Program-made: the position numbers and the translations under genes | From: Synechococcus sp. CBW1108 | Lineage (GTDB): Bacteria; Cyanobacteriota; Cyanobacteriia; PCC-6307; Cyanobiaceae | DNA length: 64,000 bases | Reading direction: 5' to 3' | Assembly: GCF_015840335.1 (NCBI RefSeq) | Contig: NZ_CP060395.1 | Span: 2,021,277-2,085,276, forward strand | Notes under the pieces: generated by a model | Databases searched by the model: none | What the model was told of the DNA's origin: nothing | What the model saw: the letters and a program-made list of their open reading frames with translations, nothing else | In this document: piece by piece, positions 44,384 through 52,037 of the stretch | How the letters are laid out: every line of letters starts with the position of its first letter | Numbering within the stretch: position 1 is the stretch's first letter

Positions 44384-44472
44384 GCCCAACGCTGCCATCA
44401 CCAGCCCGCAGGAAGCCATACGGTGAATTAAGAAGTGGGTGAGGGCAGGTCTAGTGAACGGCGATGTTATAC
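44384..44472 (-). repeat. attC recombination site of an integron cassette
   Basis: Read on the minus strand (89 bp): R'' GTATAAC (44472-44466), L'' GCCGTTCAC, inner stem CCTGCCC ... GCGGGC, L' GTGATGGC, spacer AGC, R' GTTGGGC (44390-44384), a perfect GTTRRRY core. L'' and L' pair with one G-T wobble and a single extra T in L''. The stop codon of the GIY-YIG gene (TAA 44469-44467) lies inside R'', as is common for cassette genes. Confidence 0.8.
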
Positions 44473-45312
44473 GGCTTCCAGCTGCTTCAACGTTTGTCCT
44501 TGGCGGTCCTTCCATGCGGTGAGACCGTTGGCATGCCCGCCATGCACCACAGCTGCAGCCGCGCTTGGGCTAGAGAACTCAACATCTCTCGTGAAGACAA
44601 GGAAGTTGTTTTCAACAGAGAGCGCACCTTCTGCTTTCAACTTTTGCCTCATATTCATAGCCCAGGGATACTTGTGAGCCGAGGGCCTCTCTACAAGCAC
44701 AGCTTGTGAACCAGCTAGTATAAGAAATCCATTCGGCGTCAGATGCCCCTTCGACTGGAGTCCCTTAATCTCACACAAAAGAATCTGAATTTCACGCCCG
44801 GCCTCGGCCTTGACAGCGGTGGGAACTAGCAGCTCAATACCAAGCACTGGTAGCAGCTGATTAACCTTCTCCAGATAAGTCTCTAAATCAGCTCGATCAG
44901 ATTCGGGAAGCCGAGCGCCACTACCCTGACCATTAACCAACTGTGCTCGGCCAGCGGCACGCGCCTGCTCAATGAGCTTGCCCTCAAGATACCTGATATG
45001 TGACTTCGTGAGATTCTCGTCCTTGCTTACAAAGAAAACAAGGTGATTCCAAAAGTCCTTCTGCAGATGCGCTTTGAGCCTATCTCGTATACACTCGGCC
45101 TCACCGATGTAGATCGCGGGCTGTCCACTATCTGGATCTGAACCCGATAAAAAGTAAATTCCAGAGCCTTCAGCCTCATCTCGCGAAATGATTCCATCAA
45201 ATTCACTCCTGGGACCGGCAACAGCCTTGCCAGTCCAATTCGACAACTCCGCAGTACGCAGCCTCTTTGGATCGCCGTGTACCAAGAAGATTTTTATGGT
45301 GGCGCTGGTCAA
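44467..45312 (-). CDS. GIY-YIG nuclease with C-terminal DUF4357
   Basis: The 281-residue protein has an N-terminal GIY-YIG nuclease domain: GSGIYFLSG near 49 and PAIYIGEAECIRDRLKAH near 65-82 (GIY, YIG and the catalytic Arg), then HIRYLEGKLIEQAR with the metal Glu near 110. The C-terminal part (GFLILAGSQAVLVERPSAH) matches DUF4357. Such proteins are found in phage- and defence-linked genes, but function is not established. It has its own cassette, flanked by attC sites at 44384 and 45394. Confidence 0.85.
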   Translation of the reverse strand: MTSATIKIFLVHGDPKRLRTAELSNWTGKAVAGPRSEFDGIISRDEAEGSGIYFLSGSDPDSGQPAIYIGEAECIRDRLKAHLQKDFWNHLVFFVSKDENLTKSHIRYLEGKLIEQARAAGRAQLVNGQGSGARLPESDRADLETYLEKVNQLLPVLGIELLVPTAVKAEAGREIQILLCEIKGLQSKGHLTPNGFLILAGSQAVLVERPSAHKYPWAMNMRQKLKAEGALSVENNFLVFTRDVEFSSPSAAAAVVHGGHANGLTAWKDRQGQTLKQLEAV

Positions 45313-45393
45313 CTAGTCATCTGGCACTGCCCACAGCAGACTTTACTGCCCATCAGAGCAGCATGCAGCTGGTTTGATCGGCCCGTCCCATCC

Positions 45394-45482
45394 GTATAAC
45401 GCTGGCCATCACTTGGCCGCAGGTATACCCAGCAGAGAAGATATCCTTGCGGTGGCGGCTCAGGTGAATGGCGGTGTTAGCT
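45394..45482 (-). repeat. attC recombination site of an integron cassette
   Basis: Read on the minus strand (89 bp): R'' AGCTAAC (45482-45476), L'' GCCATTCAC, inner stem GCCGC ... GCGGC, L' GTGATGGC, spacer CAGC, R' GTTATAC (45400-45394). L'' and L' pair perfectly apart from one extra T in L'', the hallmark extrahelical base. The TAA of the DUF2442 gene (45479-45477) lies in R''. Confidence 0.82.
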
Positions 45483-45737
45483 GACCAGTGCCCTTAGCTG
45501 GGGCGCTGGCGCACCACGAAGCAGGCCTTCCACACTTAAATCCTCATCAACATCTGGCCATCGGATTCCATAGCCTGCCCCAGCAATCACCCAGTTTTCA
45601 CGCTCCTGGGAAGTTGCATGCAGAAGCCCTGGAAACCAAGCCAAAGGGATCGAGATCGATCGACCGTCAGCCAGGTCGACGATCAGCCTGTCCTCTGTTA
45701 GGGCAACGTCAGTGACCTGCTCACCAGGGTTAGCCAT
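45477..45737 (-). CDS. DUF2442 protein
   Basis: The 86-residue protein (LTEDRLIVDLADGRSISIPL, AWFPGLLHATSQERENW, GYGIRWPDVDEDLSVEGLL) is a clear DUF2442 member. DUF2442 proteins are usually paired with DUF4160 proteins, as here, and the pair is suspected to be a toxin-antitoxin or host-interaction module; no activity is proven to my knowledge. The two genes overlap by 8 bases. Its stop codon is inside an attC. Confidence 0.85.
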   Translation of the reverse strand: MANPGEQVTDVALTEDRLIVDLADGRSISIPLAWFPGLLHATSQERENWVIAGAGYGIRWPDVDEDLSVEGLLRGAPAPQLRALVS

Positions 45738-45963
45738 GAAACTCCTCCCATGCCTTCAGCAGGATAGCTCTGTTCATGCTGATCAGCCGTTCAATTTCAC
45801 GCAGCTCTCCGGCGCGAAAACCAAGGCTTGAGGCTAGCGCAACAGGAATAAGCGAGACTTTGCATGACGTTTTATCTCTATCAACATGAACATGTGGAGG
45901 CCCATTTGGTTCGTGACTGTAGAAGTAGACCCTGTAAGGTCCGCTCCTTAGAATTGTCGGCAT
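45730..45963 (-). CDS. DUF4160 protein
   Basis: The 77-residue protein has the family pattern SGPYRVYFYSHEPNGPPHVH then DKTSCKVSLIPVALAS and ELREIERLISMNRAILLKAW. It precedes DUF2442 in one cassette. An AGCTAAC core box (46014-46020 on the plus strand, R' GTTAGCT on the minus strand) lies about 50 bases upstream, the end of the preceding attC, which the IS3-family element cuts. Confidence 0.85.
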   Translation of the reverse strand: MPTILRSGPYRVYFYSHEPNGPPHVHVDRDKTSCKVSLIPVALASSLGFRAGELREIERLISMNRAILLKAWEEFHG

Positions 45964-46091
45964 CCGAAGCCACCACCATCACACCCACGATACCAACCAC
46001 GGCTTTCCTGTGCAGCTAACGCTGTCCCCCCCGCCGTCAGGAAAGTTGTCGCCCGTGCTTTTGACCACGCGGGGGCTCAAGGAGATGACCA

Positions 46092-46598
46092 GTGCGGTGT
46101 TACAGCGAGGCTGTCAAAGCTGATATCAGGAAGCGGATGAGTCCGCCTGCTCGGCAGAGCGTGGCGAGGATTTCTGAGGACACAGGCATACACATCGCCA
46201 CTCTCTACGCTTGGCGCAAGGGCTGGCGCTTGGAGGGTGAGGTGGTGCCGGCATCGCAGAAGGACCCTGAGGGCTGGAGCGCTGCCGACAAGTTCACGGT
46301 GGTGCTGGAGACCGCCGGATTGAACGCCACCGAGCTCAGCGTCTACTGCCGCGAGCGGGGCCTTTACCCGGAGCAGGTGCAGCGCTGGCGGCAGGCATCG
46401 CAGGATGCCAACGAGAAGCCGGTGCTGACCCTGAAAGAACAGAGGGAGCTGGAGAAGCTCCGCGCCCAGGACCAGCGGGAGATCAAACGGCTGCAGAAGG
46501 AACTGCGCAAGAAAGAGAAAGCCCTGGCAGAAGCGGCGGCGCTGCTGCTGGTCACAAAAAAGATGCAGGCCCTCTGGGGAGAGGCCGAGGAGGACTGA
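46092..46598 (+). CDS. IS3-family OrfA
   Basis: The 168-residue protein has an HTH (ARISEDTGIHIATLYAWRKG), a second helical domain (GLNATELSVYCRERGLYPEQ) and a C-terminal leucine-zipper-like coiled coil (LEKLRAQDQREIKRLQKELR). OrfA binds the IS ends. Near its 3' end the heptamer A-AAA-AAG (46556-46562) can cause -1 frameshifting into the orfB frame. Confidence 0.88.
   Translation: MRCYSEAVKADIRKRMSPPARQSVARISEDTGIHIATLYAWRKGWRLEGEVVPASQKDPEGWSAADKFTVVLETAGLNATELSVYCRERGLYPEQVQRWRQASQDANEKPVLTLKEQRELEKLRAQDQREIKRLQKELRKKEKALAEAAALLLVTKKMQALWGEAEED
46556..46562 (+). other. Slippery heptamer for -1 frameshift between orfA and orfB
   Basis: A AAA AAG lies in the zero frame of orfA (codons ACA AAA AAG). 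A -1 slip moves the ribosome into the orfB frame, which is open from here to 47683, giving an OrfAB fusion, the usual transposase of IS3 elements. Confidence 0.7.
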
Positions 46599-46645
46599 CC
46601 TCCGCGGCTGATCGCCGGAGGGCACTGGAGATCCTCGACGGCGCC

Positions 46646-47683
46646 GTGGCCGCCGGTGCCACGGCGGCGCGGGTTGCGGAGCGCATGGCCATCAGCCTGC
46701 GCACCCTGCAGCGCTGGAGGCGCCAGTTTGCGGGTGATGGGGACGGTGGGGACCGCCGTAAAGGCAGCGCCCGCCACGTGGGACATCGGCTGAGCCACCA
46801 GGAGCGCCAGCAGATCCTGGTGGTCTGCAATGAGCCGCAGTACGCCTCGCTGCCACCGGCCCAGATCGTGCCCGATCTGGCCGATCAGGGCGAGTTCGTG
46901 GCCTCCGAGAGCAGCTTCTACCGCGTGCTCCACGCCCACCAGCAGGTGCAGCGCCGCGGACGGGCCAGACCGCCGCAGGAGCCAAGGCCGGTGCCCCGGC
47001 GACGTGCTGATGGCCCCAACCAGCTCTGGAGCTGGGACATCACCTACCTGCCCACCAGCGTGCGGGGCGTGTGGCTATACCTCTACCTGGTGGTGGACGT
47101 CTGGAGCCGCAAAATCGTGGCCTGGGACATCGCCGAGCGGGAGGAGGCCCAGGTGGCCGCTGATCTGATCAGCAGAGCCTGCATCCGGGAGCGGGTCAGC
47201 AAGCGCCGCCAGCGCCGGCTGGTCCTGCACGCCGACAACGGCAGCGCCATGCGCGCCGCCACGCTGGAGGTGCGGCTGGAAGAACTCGGGGTGCTGCGCT
47301 CCTTCTCCAGGCCACGGGTGTCCAACGACAATCCCTACTCCGAGGCGCTGTTCCGCACTGCCAAATACCGGCCCGACTACCCCAGCAGACCCTTTGCCGG
47401 CAAGGAGGAGGCCTGCCAGTGGGCAGCGGCATTCGTGCACTGGTACTGCCACGAGCACCGCCACAGCGCGATCAAATTCGTGACGCCGCAGCAGCGGCAC
47501 AGCGGCCAGGCCCCTGACATCTGCCAGCAGCGCACGCTGGTCTATGAGCAAGCCCGCCAGCGCCATCCAAAGCGTTGGTCAAGGTCCATCCGCTGCTGGC
47601 AACAACCCGACGTTGTCTGGATCAATGAACCACCAGATGACATAACAGCCGAGGAAGAGTTACTCTTTCGACAGGTGGCCTGA
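46646..47683 (+). CDS. IS3-family OrfB transposase
   Basis: The DDE integrase-type transposase has an N-terminal HTH part (TAARVAERMAISLRTLQRWR), LWSWDITYLPTSVRGV (first Asp), VLHADNGSAM (second Asp) and SNDNPYSEALF (Glu). The frame stays open upstream to the slippery site at 46556, so the natural product is probably the OrfAB fusion; the GTG at 46646 is only the first visible start. Intact, unlike the relative at 19284-20102. Confidence 0.9.
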   Translation: MAAGATAARVAERMAISLRTLQRWRRQFAGDGDGGDRRKGSARHVGHRLSHQERQQILVVCNEPQYASLPPAQIVPDLADQGEFVASESSFYRVLHAHQQVQRRGRARPPQEPRPVPRRRADGPNQLWSWDITYLPTSVRGVWLYLYLVVDVWSRKIVAWDIAEREEAQVAADLISRACIRERVSKRRQRRLVLHADNGSAMRAATLEVRLEELGVLRSFSRPRVSNDNPYSEALFRTAKYRPDYPSRPFAGKEEACQWAAAFVHWYCHEHRHSAIKFVTPQQRHSGQAPDICQQRTLVYEQARQRHPKRWSRSIRCWQQPDVVWINEPPDDITAEEELLFRQVA

Positions 47684-47712
47684 ATAGGCGCCGACCGGCG
47701 ACATCTTCCTAA

Positions 47713-49335
47713 GAAACACCCACGGCCTACAGGGATCTCGGCCAGTCATCCGGTTGGGACCAGCTGGTAACCAAGCGCTTTTGCACGCCGTTCCAGCCCA
47801 CGCACGTGTCGCTCTTGTGATGCCTTCTGGTAAGCAGAAGCGCCCGGCTCTTGAAAAGCCATGCCATATCTCAGCATTTTATAGTAAAGAATGGCAATCT
47901 TGCGAGCTGTGGCTATCAATGCCTTCCCTTTACCAACCCTTGCAGATAGTCGCCGCTGGAATGCACCCAAGGCAGTGTTAGTTCTGCTGATTGGCACTGC
48001 TGCCATCCAAAAAGAACTGCCGGCCCTGGTAGCCCCCTGTCGTGTCCGCGAGGAAAGCACTCGGCCACCAGAGATCTTATTCTGCGGGCTCAACCCAAGC
48101 CATGAGACAAAATGCTTGGCGCTAGGCCAGCGGCTCATGTCGAGCCCACACTCACTGATCAAGGTGATCACCGTTGCAGGCCCGAGACCAGGCAGGCTTA
48201 ATAGGTCATGGCCTGCCAACGATGTGATCAGGGCCTGAGGATTGAACGAAAAGCCATTGCTCCTGATTTGGCAGTCGCTTGCTTGTTTTTCAGGCTCAAC
48301 ATAGTCGCCCCCAGCTAACTCATTCAGGACGACTTGGCCGGCCAATTCGCATTCTCGAATCTTTTCTGAATAAGCATCGAACATCTCTACTGCAACCTTA
48401 AGTTCAAAGAGATGTTCTTCTTGATAGTTGCCATCGAGAGCGGCAGCGATCGTTGCTTCTGTCTCCTTGCAGCGGCGATCGCGCAGTGTAGCCAGCTTCT
48501 CTGGATTTCGTTCTCCTGAAAGGATGGCATCAATGACTCTGCGAGCAGTCTGACCAGTGATGTCTTTCACAACATGATGTAGCTGTAGGTTCATTTGCAT
48601 GAGGGCTTTCTGCATGTGCTGCTGATGCGAGGAGCGGTAACGCACTAAAATGTCACGCTGCCGAAAGTAGGCTCTCAGCTTGGCGATGCAGGGATCGGGC
48701 TGGAAGCTCGCGCGAACAAGACCATGGCTGTGAAGTTGCTGCAACCACTGAGAATCACTGATATCAGTCTTGCGACCGGGGACATTCTTTGCGTGCCGAG
48801 CATTAACCAGAAAGACTTCGATGCCTCGACCCACGAGTATTTCGTAGAGTGGAACCCAGTAGATTCCAGTTGACTCCATGGCTACCGTCTTGATGTCGAT
48901 GGCGAGCAACCATTCAGCTATAGACTTCAGATCATTAGTAAAGCTTGAGAATTTCAGCACTGGGTCATCGTCAAGCTCTGCTGGTACCGCTACAACATGG
49001 AACCGACTACCGATGTCTATTCCTGCGGAGCGTGGATTGACCACTCTGAGGCGCGCACGTCGGCGGCGCGAGGGGGAAGAACTTCCTGGCATACATCCGC
49101 TGCAATGGGTCTGAGGAGGGAGGCCAGGCAGATTCCGCGCTAAAAAATGAACAGTTTCCTAATCGGGATCAGCACCTGGATTTCTCCAGAAGTGTCGTCG
49201 CCAGGGCAGGGAGCGCTGTGGGAATCCAGACCACGTTTCCTTTCGGGAACAAGCCTCCAAAGATGTCATCGGTCATGGCCTGACGTCCCCATGACCAGTC
49301 TGGCAGAGGCCTTTGGACTTGGCCGTGGGTGTTTC
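47713..49335 (-). mobile_element. IS110/IS1111-type insertion sequence next to an attC site
   Basis: The 15-bp inverted repeats GAAACACCCACGGCC (47713-47727) and its complement (49321-49335) flank the transposase gene; subterminal repeats mark the IS1111 subgroup. The ends lie a few bases outside. About 230 bases upstream of the transposase start are non-coding and may encode a bridge RNA. The left end lies about 45 bases from an attC (49381-49464). IS1111-attC elements are known to target attC sites. Confidence 0.7.
47746..49092 (-). CDS. IS110-family DEDD transposase
   Basis: The 448-residue protein has the N-terminal RuvC-like DEDD domain (SAGIDIGSRFHVVAVPAEL with the first Asp, AMESTGIYWVPLYEIL with Glu, KTDISDSQWLQQLHSHGL with the Asp pair) and the C-terminal Transposase_20 domain (LLSLPGLGPATVITLISE, FVSWLGLSPQNKISGG, catalytic-Ser region TRAGSSFWMAA). 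Such enzymes recombine DNA under guidance of an IS-encoded bridge RNA. Intact. Confidence 0.9.
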   Translation of the reverse strand: MPGSSSPSRRRRARLRVVNPRSAGIDIGSRFHVVAVPAELDDDPVLKFSSFTNDLKSIAEWLLAIDIKTVAMESTGIYWVPLYEILVGRGIEVFLVNARHAKNVPGRKTDISDSQWLQQLHSHGLVRASFQPDPCIAKLRAYFRQRDILVRYRSSHQQHMQKALMQMNLQLHHVVKDITGQTARRVIDAILSGERNPEKLATLRDRRCKETEATIAAALDGNYQEEHLFELKVAVEMFDAYSEKIRECELAGQVVLNELAGGDYVEPEKQASDCQIRSNGFSFNPQALITSLAGHDLLSLPGLGPATVITLISECGLDMSRWPSAKHFVSWLGLSPQNKISGGRVLSSRTRQGATRAGSSFWMAAVPISRTNTALGAFQRRLSARVGKGKALIATARKIAILYYKMLRYGMAFQEPGASAYQKASQERHVRGLERRAKALGYQLVPTG

Positions 49336-49380
49336 GGACGCGAGGGCGTGCTCAGGGGTACTGGTACGTTTCCTGAAAGT

Positions 49381-49464
49381 TACCGTCCCTGAGTGGCAGG
49401 CAAGGACTTTAGAGCGCAAGCAGGGAATCGGGGGTGGCCTGTCCACTCCAGGGGCTTGTTATCC
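49381..49464 (-). repeat. attC recombination site, R' end altered
   Basis: Read on the minus strand: R'' GGATAAC (49464-49458), L'' CCCTGGAGTGG, inner stem CAGGC ... GCCTG, L' CCACTCAGGG (49396-49387). L'' and L' pair perfectly except for one extra G in L''. The R' side reads GGTAAC instead of GTT, probably changed by the nearby IS insertions. The matching core may be the AGCTAAC at 46014, beyond the two ISs. HicB stops 7 bases before R''. Confidence 0.72.
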
Positions 49465-49470
49465 GTTCCT

Positions 49471-49803
49471 TTATGCCGTGACACTTCTCTGGAGTGCTTC
49501 TTGAGCGAGCGTATTGAGACTCTTTCCCTGCACCTCCGCAGTCATCGCCAATTTCTCGTGTAGTTCAGGCGGAATCCGAAGATTGAATTTGCCTGAAAAT
49601 TGTCTGCGCGGCTCGATTCCTTGCTCCTTGCAGACCTCAAGAAAGACATCCAATGACTTTTTGAACTCTCGGCGAAGCTCATCTGGACTGGATCCATAGA
49701 AGTCCGCTCCTCCAGAAAGGCCAAGAATTTCCCCGCGAAACTGATTCGTTTCTTCGTCGTACTCAATTCTGGCGTGGTAGCCATCCACATTCATCAGGTT
49801 CAT
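49471..49803 (-). CDS. hicB: HicB-family antitoxin
   Basis: The 110-residue protein has an N-terminal degenerate RNase-H-like fold (GYHARIEYDEETNQFRGEIL, GADFYGSSPDELRREFKKSL) and a C-terminal RHH domain (FNLRIPPELHEKLAMTAEVQ then SLNTLAQEALQRS), the HicB design. It neutralises HicA and represses the operon. It follows hicA with a 4-base overlap. In this window the pair is the cassette nearest hoxH. Confidence 0.9.
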   Translation of the reverse strand: MNLMNVDGYHARIEYDEETNQFRGEILGLSGGADFYGSSPDELRREFKKSLDVFLEVCKEQGIEPRRQFSGKFNLRIPPELHEKLAMTAEVQGKSLNTLAQEALQRSVTA

Positions 49804-50054
49804 GGTGTCACTCCGTGTTCTTCAAACCATTTGCGGATTGAAGCAACAGCACCCTTGTCTGTATCAGGCGATGGGTGGGGTCTGTGAAAGACCCTGACTT
49901 CGCCAAACAGAACGACCGCGACTCGGCTGCCCGCCCTCTCACTGACATTCCCACCAAGCTCCTGAAACAGGGCTTCGATGTCCCTCCACGGCAAACTGCC
50001 GCTTGCAGGTCGGGAGAAGATCAGCTCAAGGGTTCGCTGGCGCTTTCGCTTCAT
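49800..50054 (-). CDS. hicA: HicA-family mRNA interferase toxin
   Basis: The 84-residue dsRBD-like protein fits HicA: RTLELIFSRPASGSLPWRDI, ALFQELGGNVSERAGSRVAV and FHRPHPSPDTDKGAVASIRK, with the catalytic His in the FHRPHP segment. HicA cleaves mRNA. A core-like box GTTATCC (50122-50116, minus strand) lies about 60 bases upstream. Confidence 0.9.
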   Translation of the reverse strand: MKRKRQRTLELIFSRPASGSLPWRDIEALFQELGGNVSERAGSRVAVVLFGEVRVFHRPHPSPDTDKGAVASIRKWFEEHGVTP

Positions 50055-50127
50055 CCCGGCATAGTACTGCCTAATGGTACCAGGTGCGACTTCCGTTCAG
50101 ATATTTGCAGGATACGGATAACTTATT

Positions 50128-51854
50128 AGGGCTTGCTGAGGAACCAATATCCATTGCGCTGCAGTTGATTCCAGGAATGGTCTAACGTTAAAATGAGCCA
50201 AATGTAGCCATTCCTGGCTTAGAACAATCTGCTGACACGCCAATGTACGTTTTTCAGCACGCAGGTCAGCTATCAATCGAGGAGTTTTACACGCCCTTCG
50301 GCGGCAAGCTGGATGCCAATAATCGCTGGGTTCTGCTTCGTAACCTGATTCCATGGATGCCACTGGAAAGCCAGTATGCACCCCGATTCAGTGCCAAGAC
50401 AGGAGCACCGGCCAAGCCGTTTCAGATGGCGTTCGGTGCGCTGTACATCCAGCAACGCCTGGGAGTGACAGACCGCGAAACGGTTCAGCTGATCACGGAA
50501 TCACCGTATCTACAATTTTTCATTGGCTTGAGTGCGTACCAGGCAATGCCGCCGTTTGATCCATCAATGATGGTGCATTTTCGTAAGCGCATTGGCCCTG
50601 ATCTGATCAAGATCTGCAATGACATGACCAAGGCCAATGGCATTGCGATGATTAAAGAGATGCTGGTTTCGGCTGAGGAAGATGCTAGCGAAGAAGAAGA
50701 GGAGCAACAGCTTGCTGCCATCGACGAAGCGCTAGGGGTGAAGCCTGCAACGTTGGATCCTGAAAGTAACTGGGGTACTCTGATTCTTGATGCAACCTGC
50801 GTGCCTGATGACATTCCCTACCCAGTAGATCTGAGGTTGCTCAACGAAGCGAGAGAGGCTACTGAGAAGATCATCGACGAACTGTTCAAGCAGTTGCAGG
50901 GAAAGATCAATCGTAAACCCCGCTGCAACCGGGATAAAGCTCGGAATCGGTTTCTGGCGATCATCAAGAAGAAAAAGCCCAAATCCGCCGAGATCCGGAG
51001 AAACCTCAGAGCAATTGATCAGATGATCCACTGCGGTGTCATGCTTTTGGAGCTTGGAACCCAGCTCTACCGCAAGCTGCTGATCACCAGTGAACTGTAC
51101 CGGAAGCAGCAGGAGATGTATGACGCTGATAGCCGGCGCATCGACGATCGGATTGTCAATTTGTCAAAACCACACGTGCGGCCGATCGTGAGGGGCAAGG
51201 CGGGAAGGCGAACAGAGTTCGGTGCGAAGATCTCAATATCAGATGATAATGGTTTTGTAGATGTTGATCGCATAAGCTGGGACAACTACAATGAAGCCAA
51301 CGACCTAATCGCACGTGCCAAGCAATACAAGGAAGAGCGAGGGTACTATCCAGCGCGAATCTGTGCCGATTCAATCTATATGACATTAGGCAACAAGAAG
51401 TTCTGCGCAGAAAATAACATCAGACTCAGTGGTCGTCCACGCAAGAAGCAGGTCGAGGCCGAGGTGCAGACAGCAGAGCAACAAGAGCTTTTTAAATCAG
51501 ACTTGAGAAAGCGTTCCGTGATCGAGGGAAGAATCGGAACGAGCAAACGGAAATATGGACTGGATCAGATAATGACCAAGCTGATTGAAACATCAAGAAC
51601 GGTGATCACTATGGCGTTCTTTGTGATGAATGCCGAGAAGATTCTGAGGCTACTGCGCTTCTTGTTCTCTATTCTTGTTTCTGTGTACATCCTGATGCTC
51701 TATTTGTTTGCATCCTGGCGCCGTCCAGCGCCTCTGTGGGCTGCTTAGTCAGCTTCTGGGAGTAAAACTGAGGTCACCAGCGCTTGGCGCTGCAGGCTGA
51801 GATCGCGGCCATTTGCGCGCCCGAAAATCCCGAAAACGAAATTCAGCAAGCCCT
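50128..51854 (+). mobile_element. IS5-like insertion sequence, copy B
   Basis: The 1727-bp copy has the same 12-bp ends as copy A and a 4-bp target duplication TATT (50124-50127, 51855-51858). It is 33 bases shorter than copy A because of an in-frame loss of 11 codons in the transposase. It lies in the cassette array upstream of hicA. Confidence 0.92.
50243..51748 (+). CDS. DUF772/DDE transposase, copy B, 11-codon deletion
   Basis: The 501-residue protein is nearly the same as copy A but lacks 11 residues between AEIR and RNLRAI (near residue 250), where the direct repeat GAGATCCG probably caused the loss. The DDE motifs (LILDATCVPDD, ICADSIYMT, VIEGRIGTSK) are kept. Activity is uncertain because the lost stretch is in the linker between domains. 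Confidence 0.9.
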   Translation: MYVFQHAGQLSIEEFYTPFGGKLDANNRWVLLRNLIPWMPLESQYAPRFSAKTGAPAKPFQMAFGALYIQQRLGVTDRETVQLITESPYLQFFIGLSAYQAMPPFDPSMMVHFRKRIGPDLIKICNDMTKANGIAMIKEMLVSAEEDASEEEEEQQLAAIDEALGVKPATLDPESNWGTLILDATCVPDDIPYPVDLRLLNEAREATEKIIDELFKQLQGKINRKPRCNRDKARNRFLAIIKKKKPKSAEIRRNLRAIDQMIHCGVMLLELGTQLYRKLLITSELYRKQQEMYDADSRRIDDRIVNLSKPHVRPIVRGKAGRRTEFGAKISISDDNGFVDVDRISWDNYNEANDLIARAKQYKEERGYYPARICADSIYMTLGNKKFCAENNIRLSGRPRKKQVEAEVQTAEQQELFKSDLRKRSVIEGRIGTSKRKYGLDQIMTKLIETSRTVITMAFFVMNAEKILRLLRFLFSILVSVYILMLYLFASWRRPAPLWAA

Positions 51855-51858
51855 TATT

Positions 51859-52037
51859 ATTGGGCGGATCCGCATAAATCCCCCTTCCTGGCTCTTTGAC
51901 AAGCATAAGAACGATCTGCCCCTCCTAGCAATTGGCTAATACCCCAGTTCTCGCAGTTACTTCTGTGCCCTTGCCGCCGAGATGGGGAGTGTTATGCCGG
52001 TCCGCATAACGCCGTTCGATGGCATACACAGCCCCCC
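51859..52037. other. Array edge beside hoxH with paired core boxes
   Basis: GTTATGC (51991-51997) and GCATAAC (52004-52010) form an inverted pair 6 bases apart. On the minus strand this is an R'-type core GTTATGC directly followed by an R''-type GCATAAC, as where one attachment site ends and the next begins. No L boxes that pair convincingly were found. It lies 28 bases after the hoxH stop. No gene is seen here. Confidence 0.45.

Larger units (their letters stand above)
46037..47712 (+). mobile_element. IS3-family insertion sequence (approximate ends)
   Basis: The element carries orfA and orfB. Its left end TCAGGAAAGTTGTCGCC and right end near GGCGACATCTTCCTAA are imperfect inverted repeats; the right boundary merges with the IS110-type element. 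No clear target duplication could be found. It splits an attC of the array: the core AGCTAAC stays on the left (46014-46020). Confidence 0.8.

Noticed and set aside
49147-49392. 81-codon plus-strand frame upstream of the IS110 transposase
   Set aside because: It has no domain, lies in the IS end and attC-flank region, and its codon use does not resemble the neighbours.
50116-50122. Complete attC upstream of hicA (core GTTATCC on the minus strand)
   Set aside because: The core box is fine, but no L''/L' arms that pair with one extra base could be found around it, with or without the IS; only a core box is claimed.
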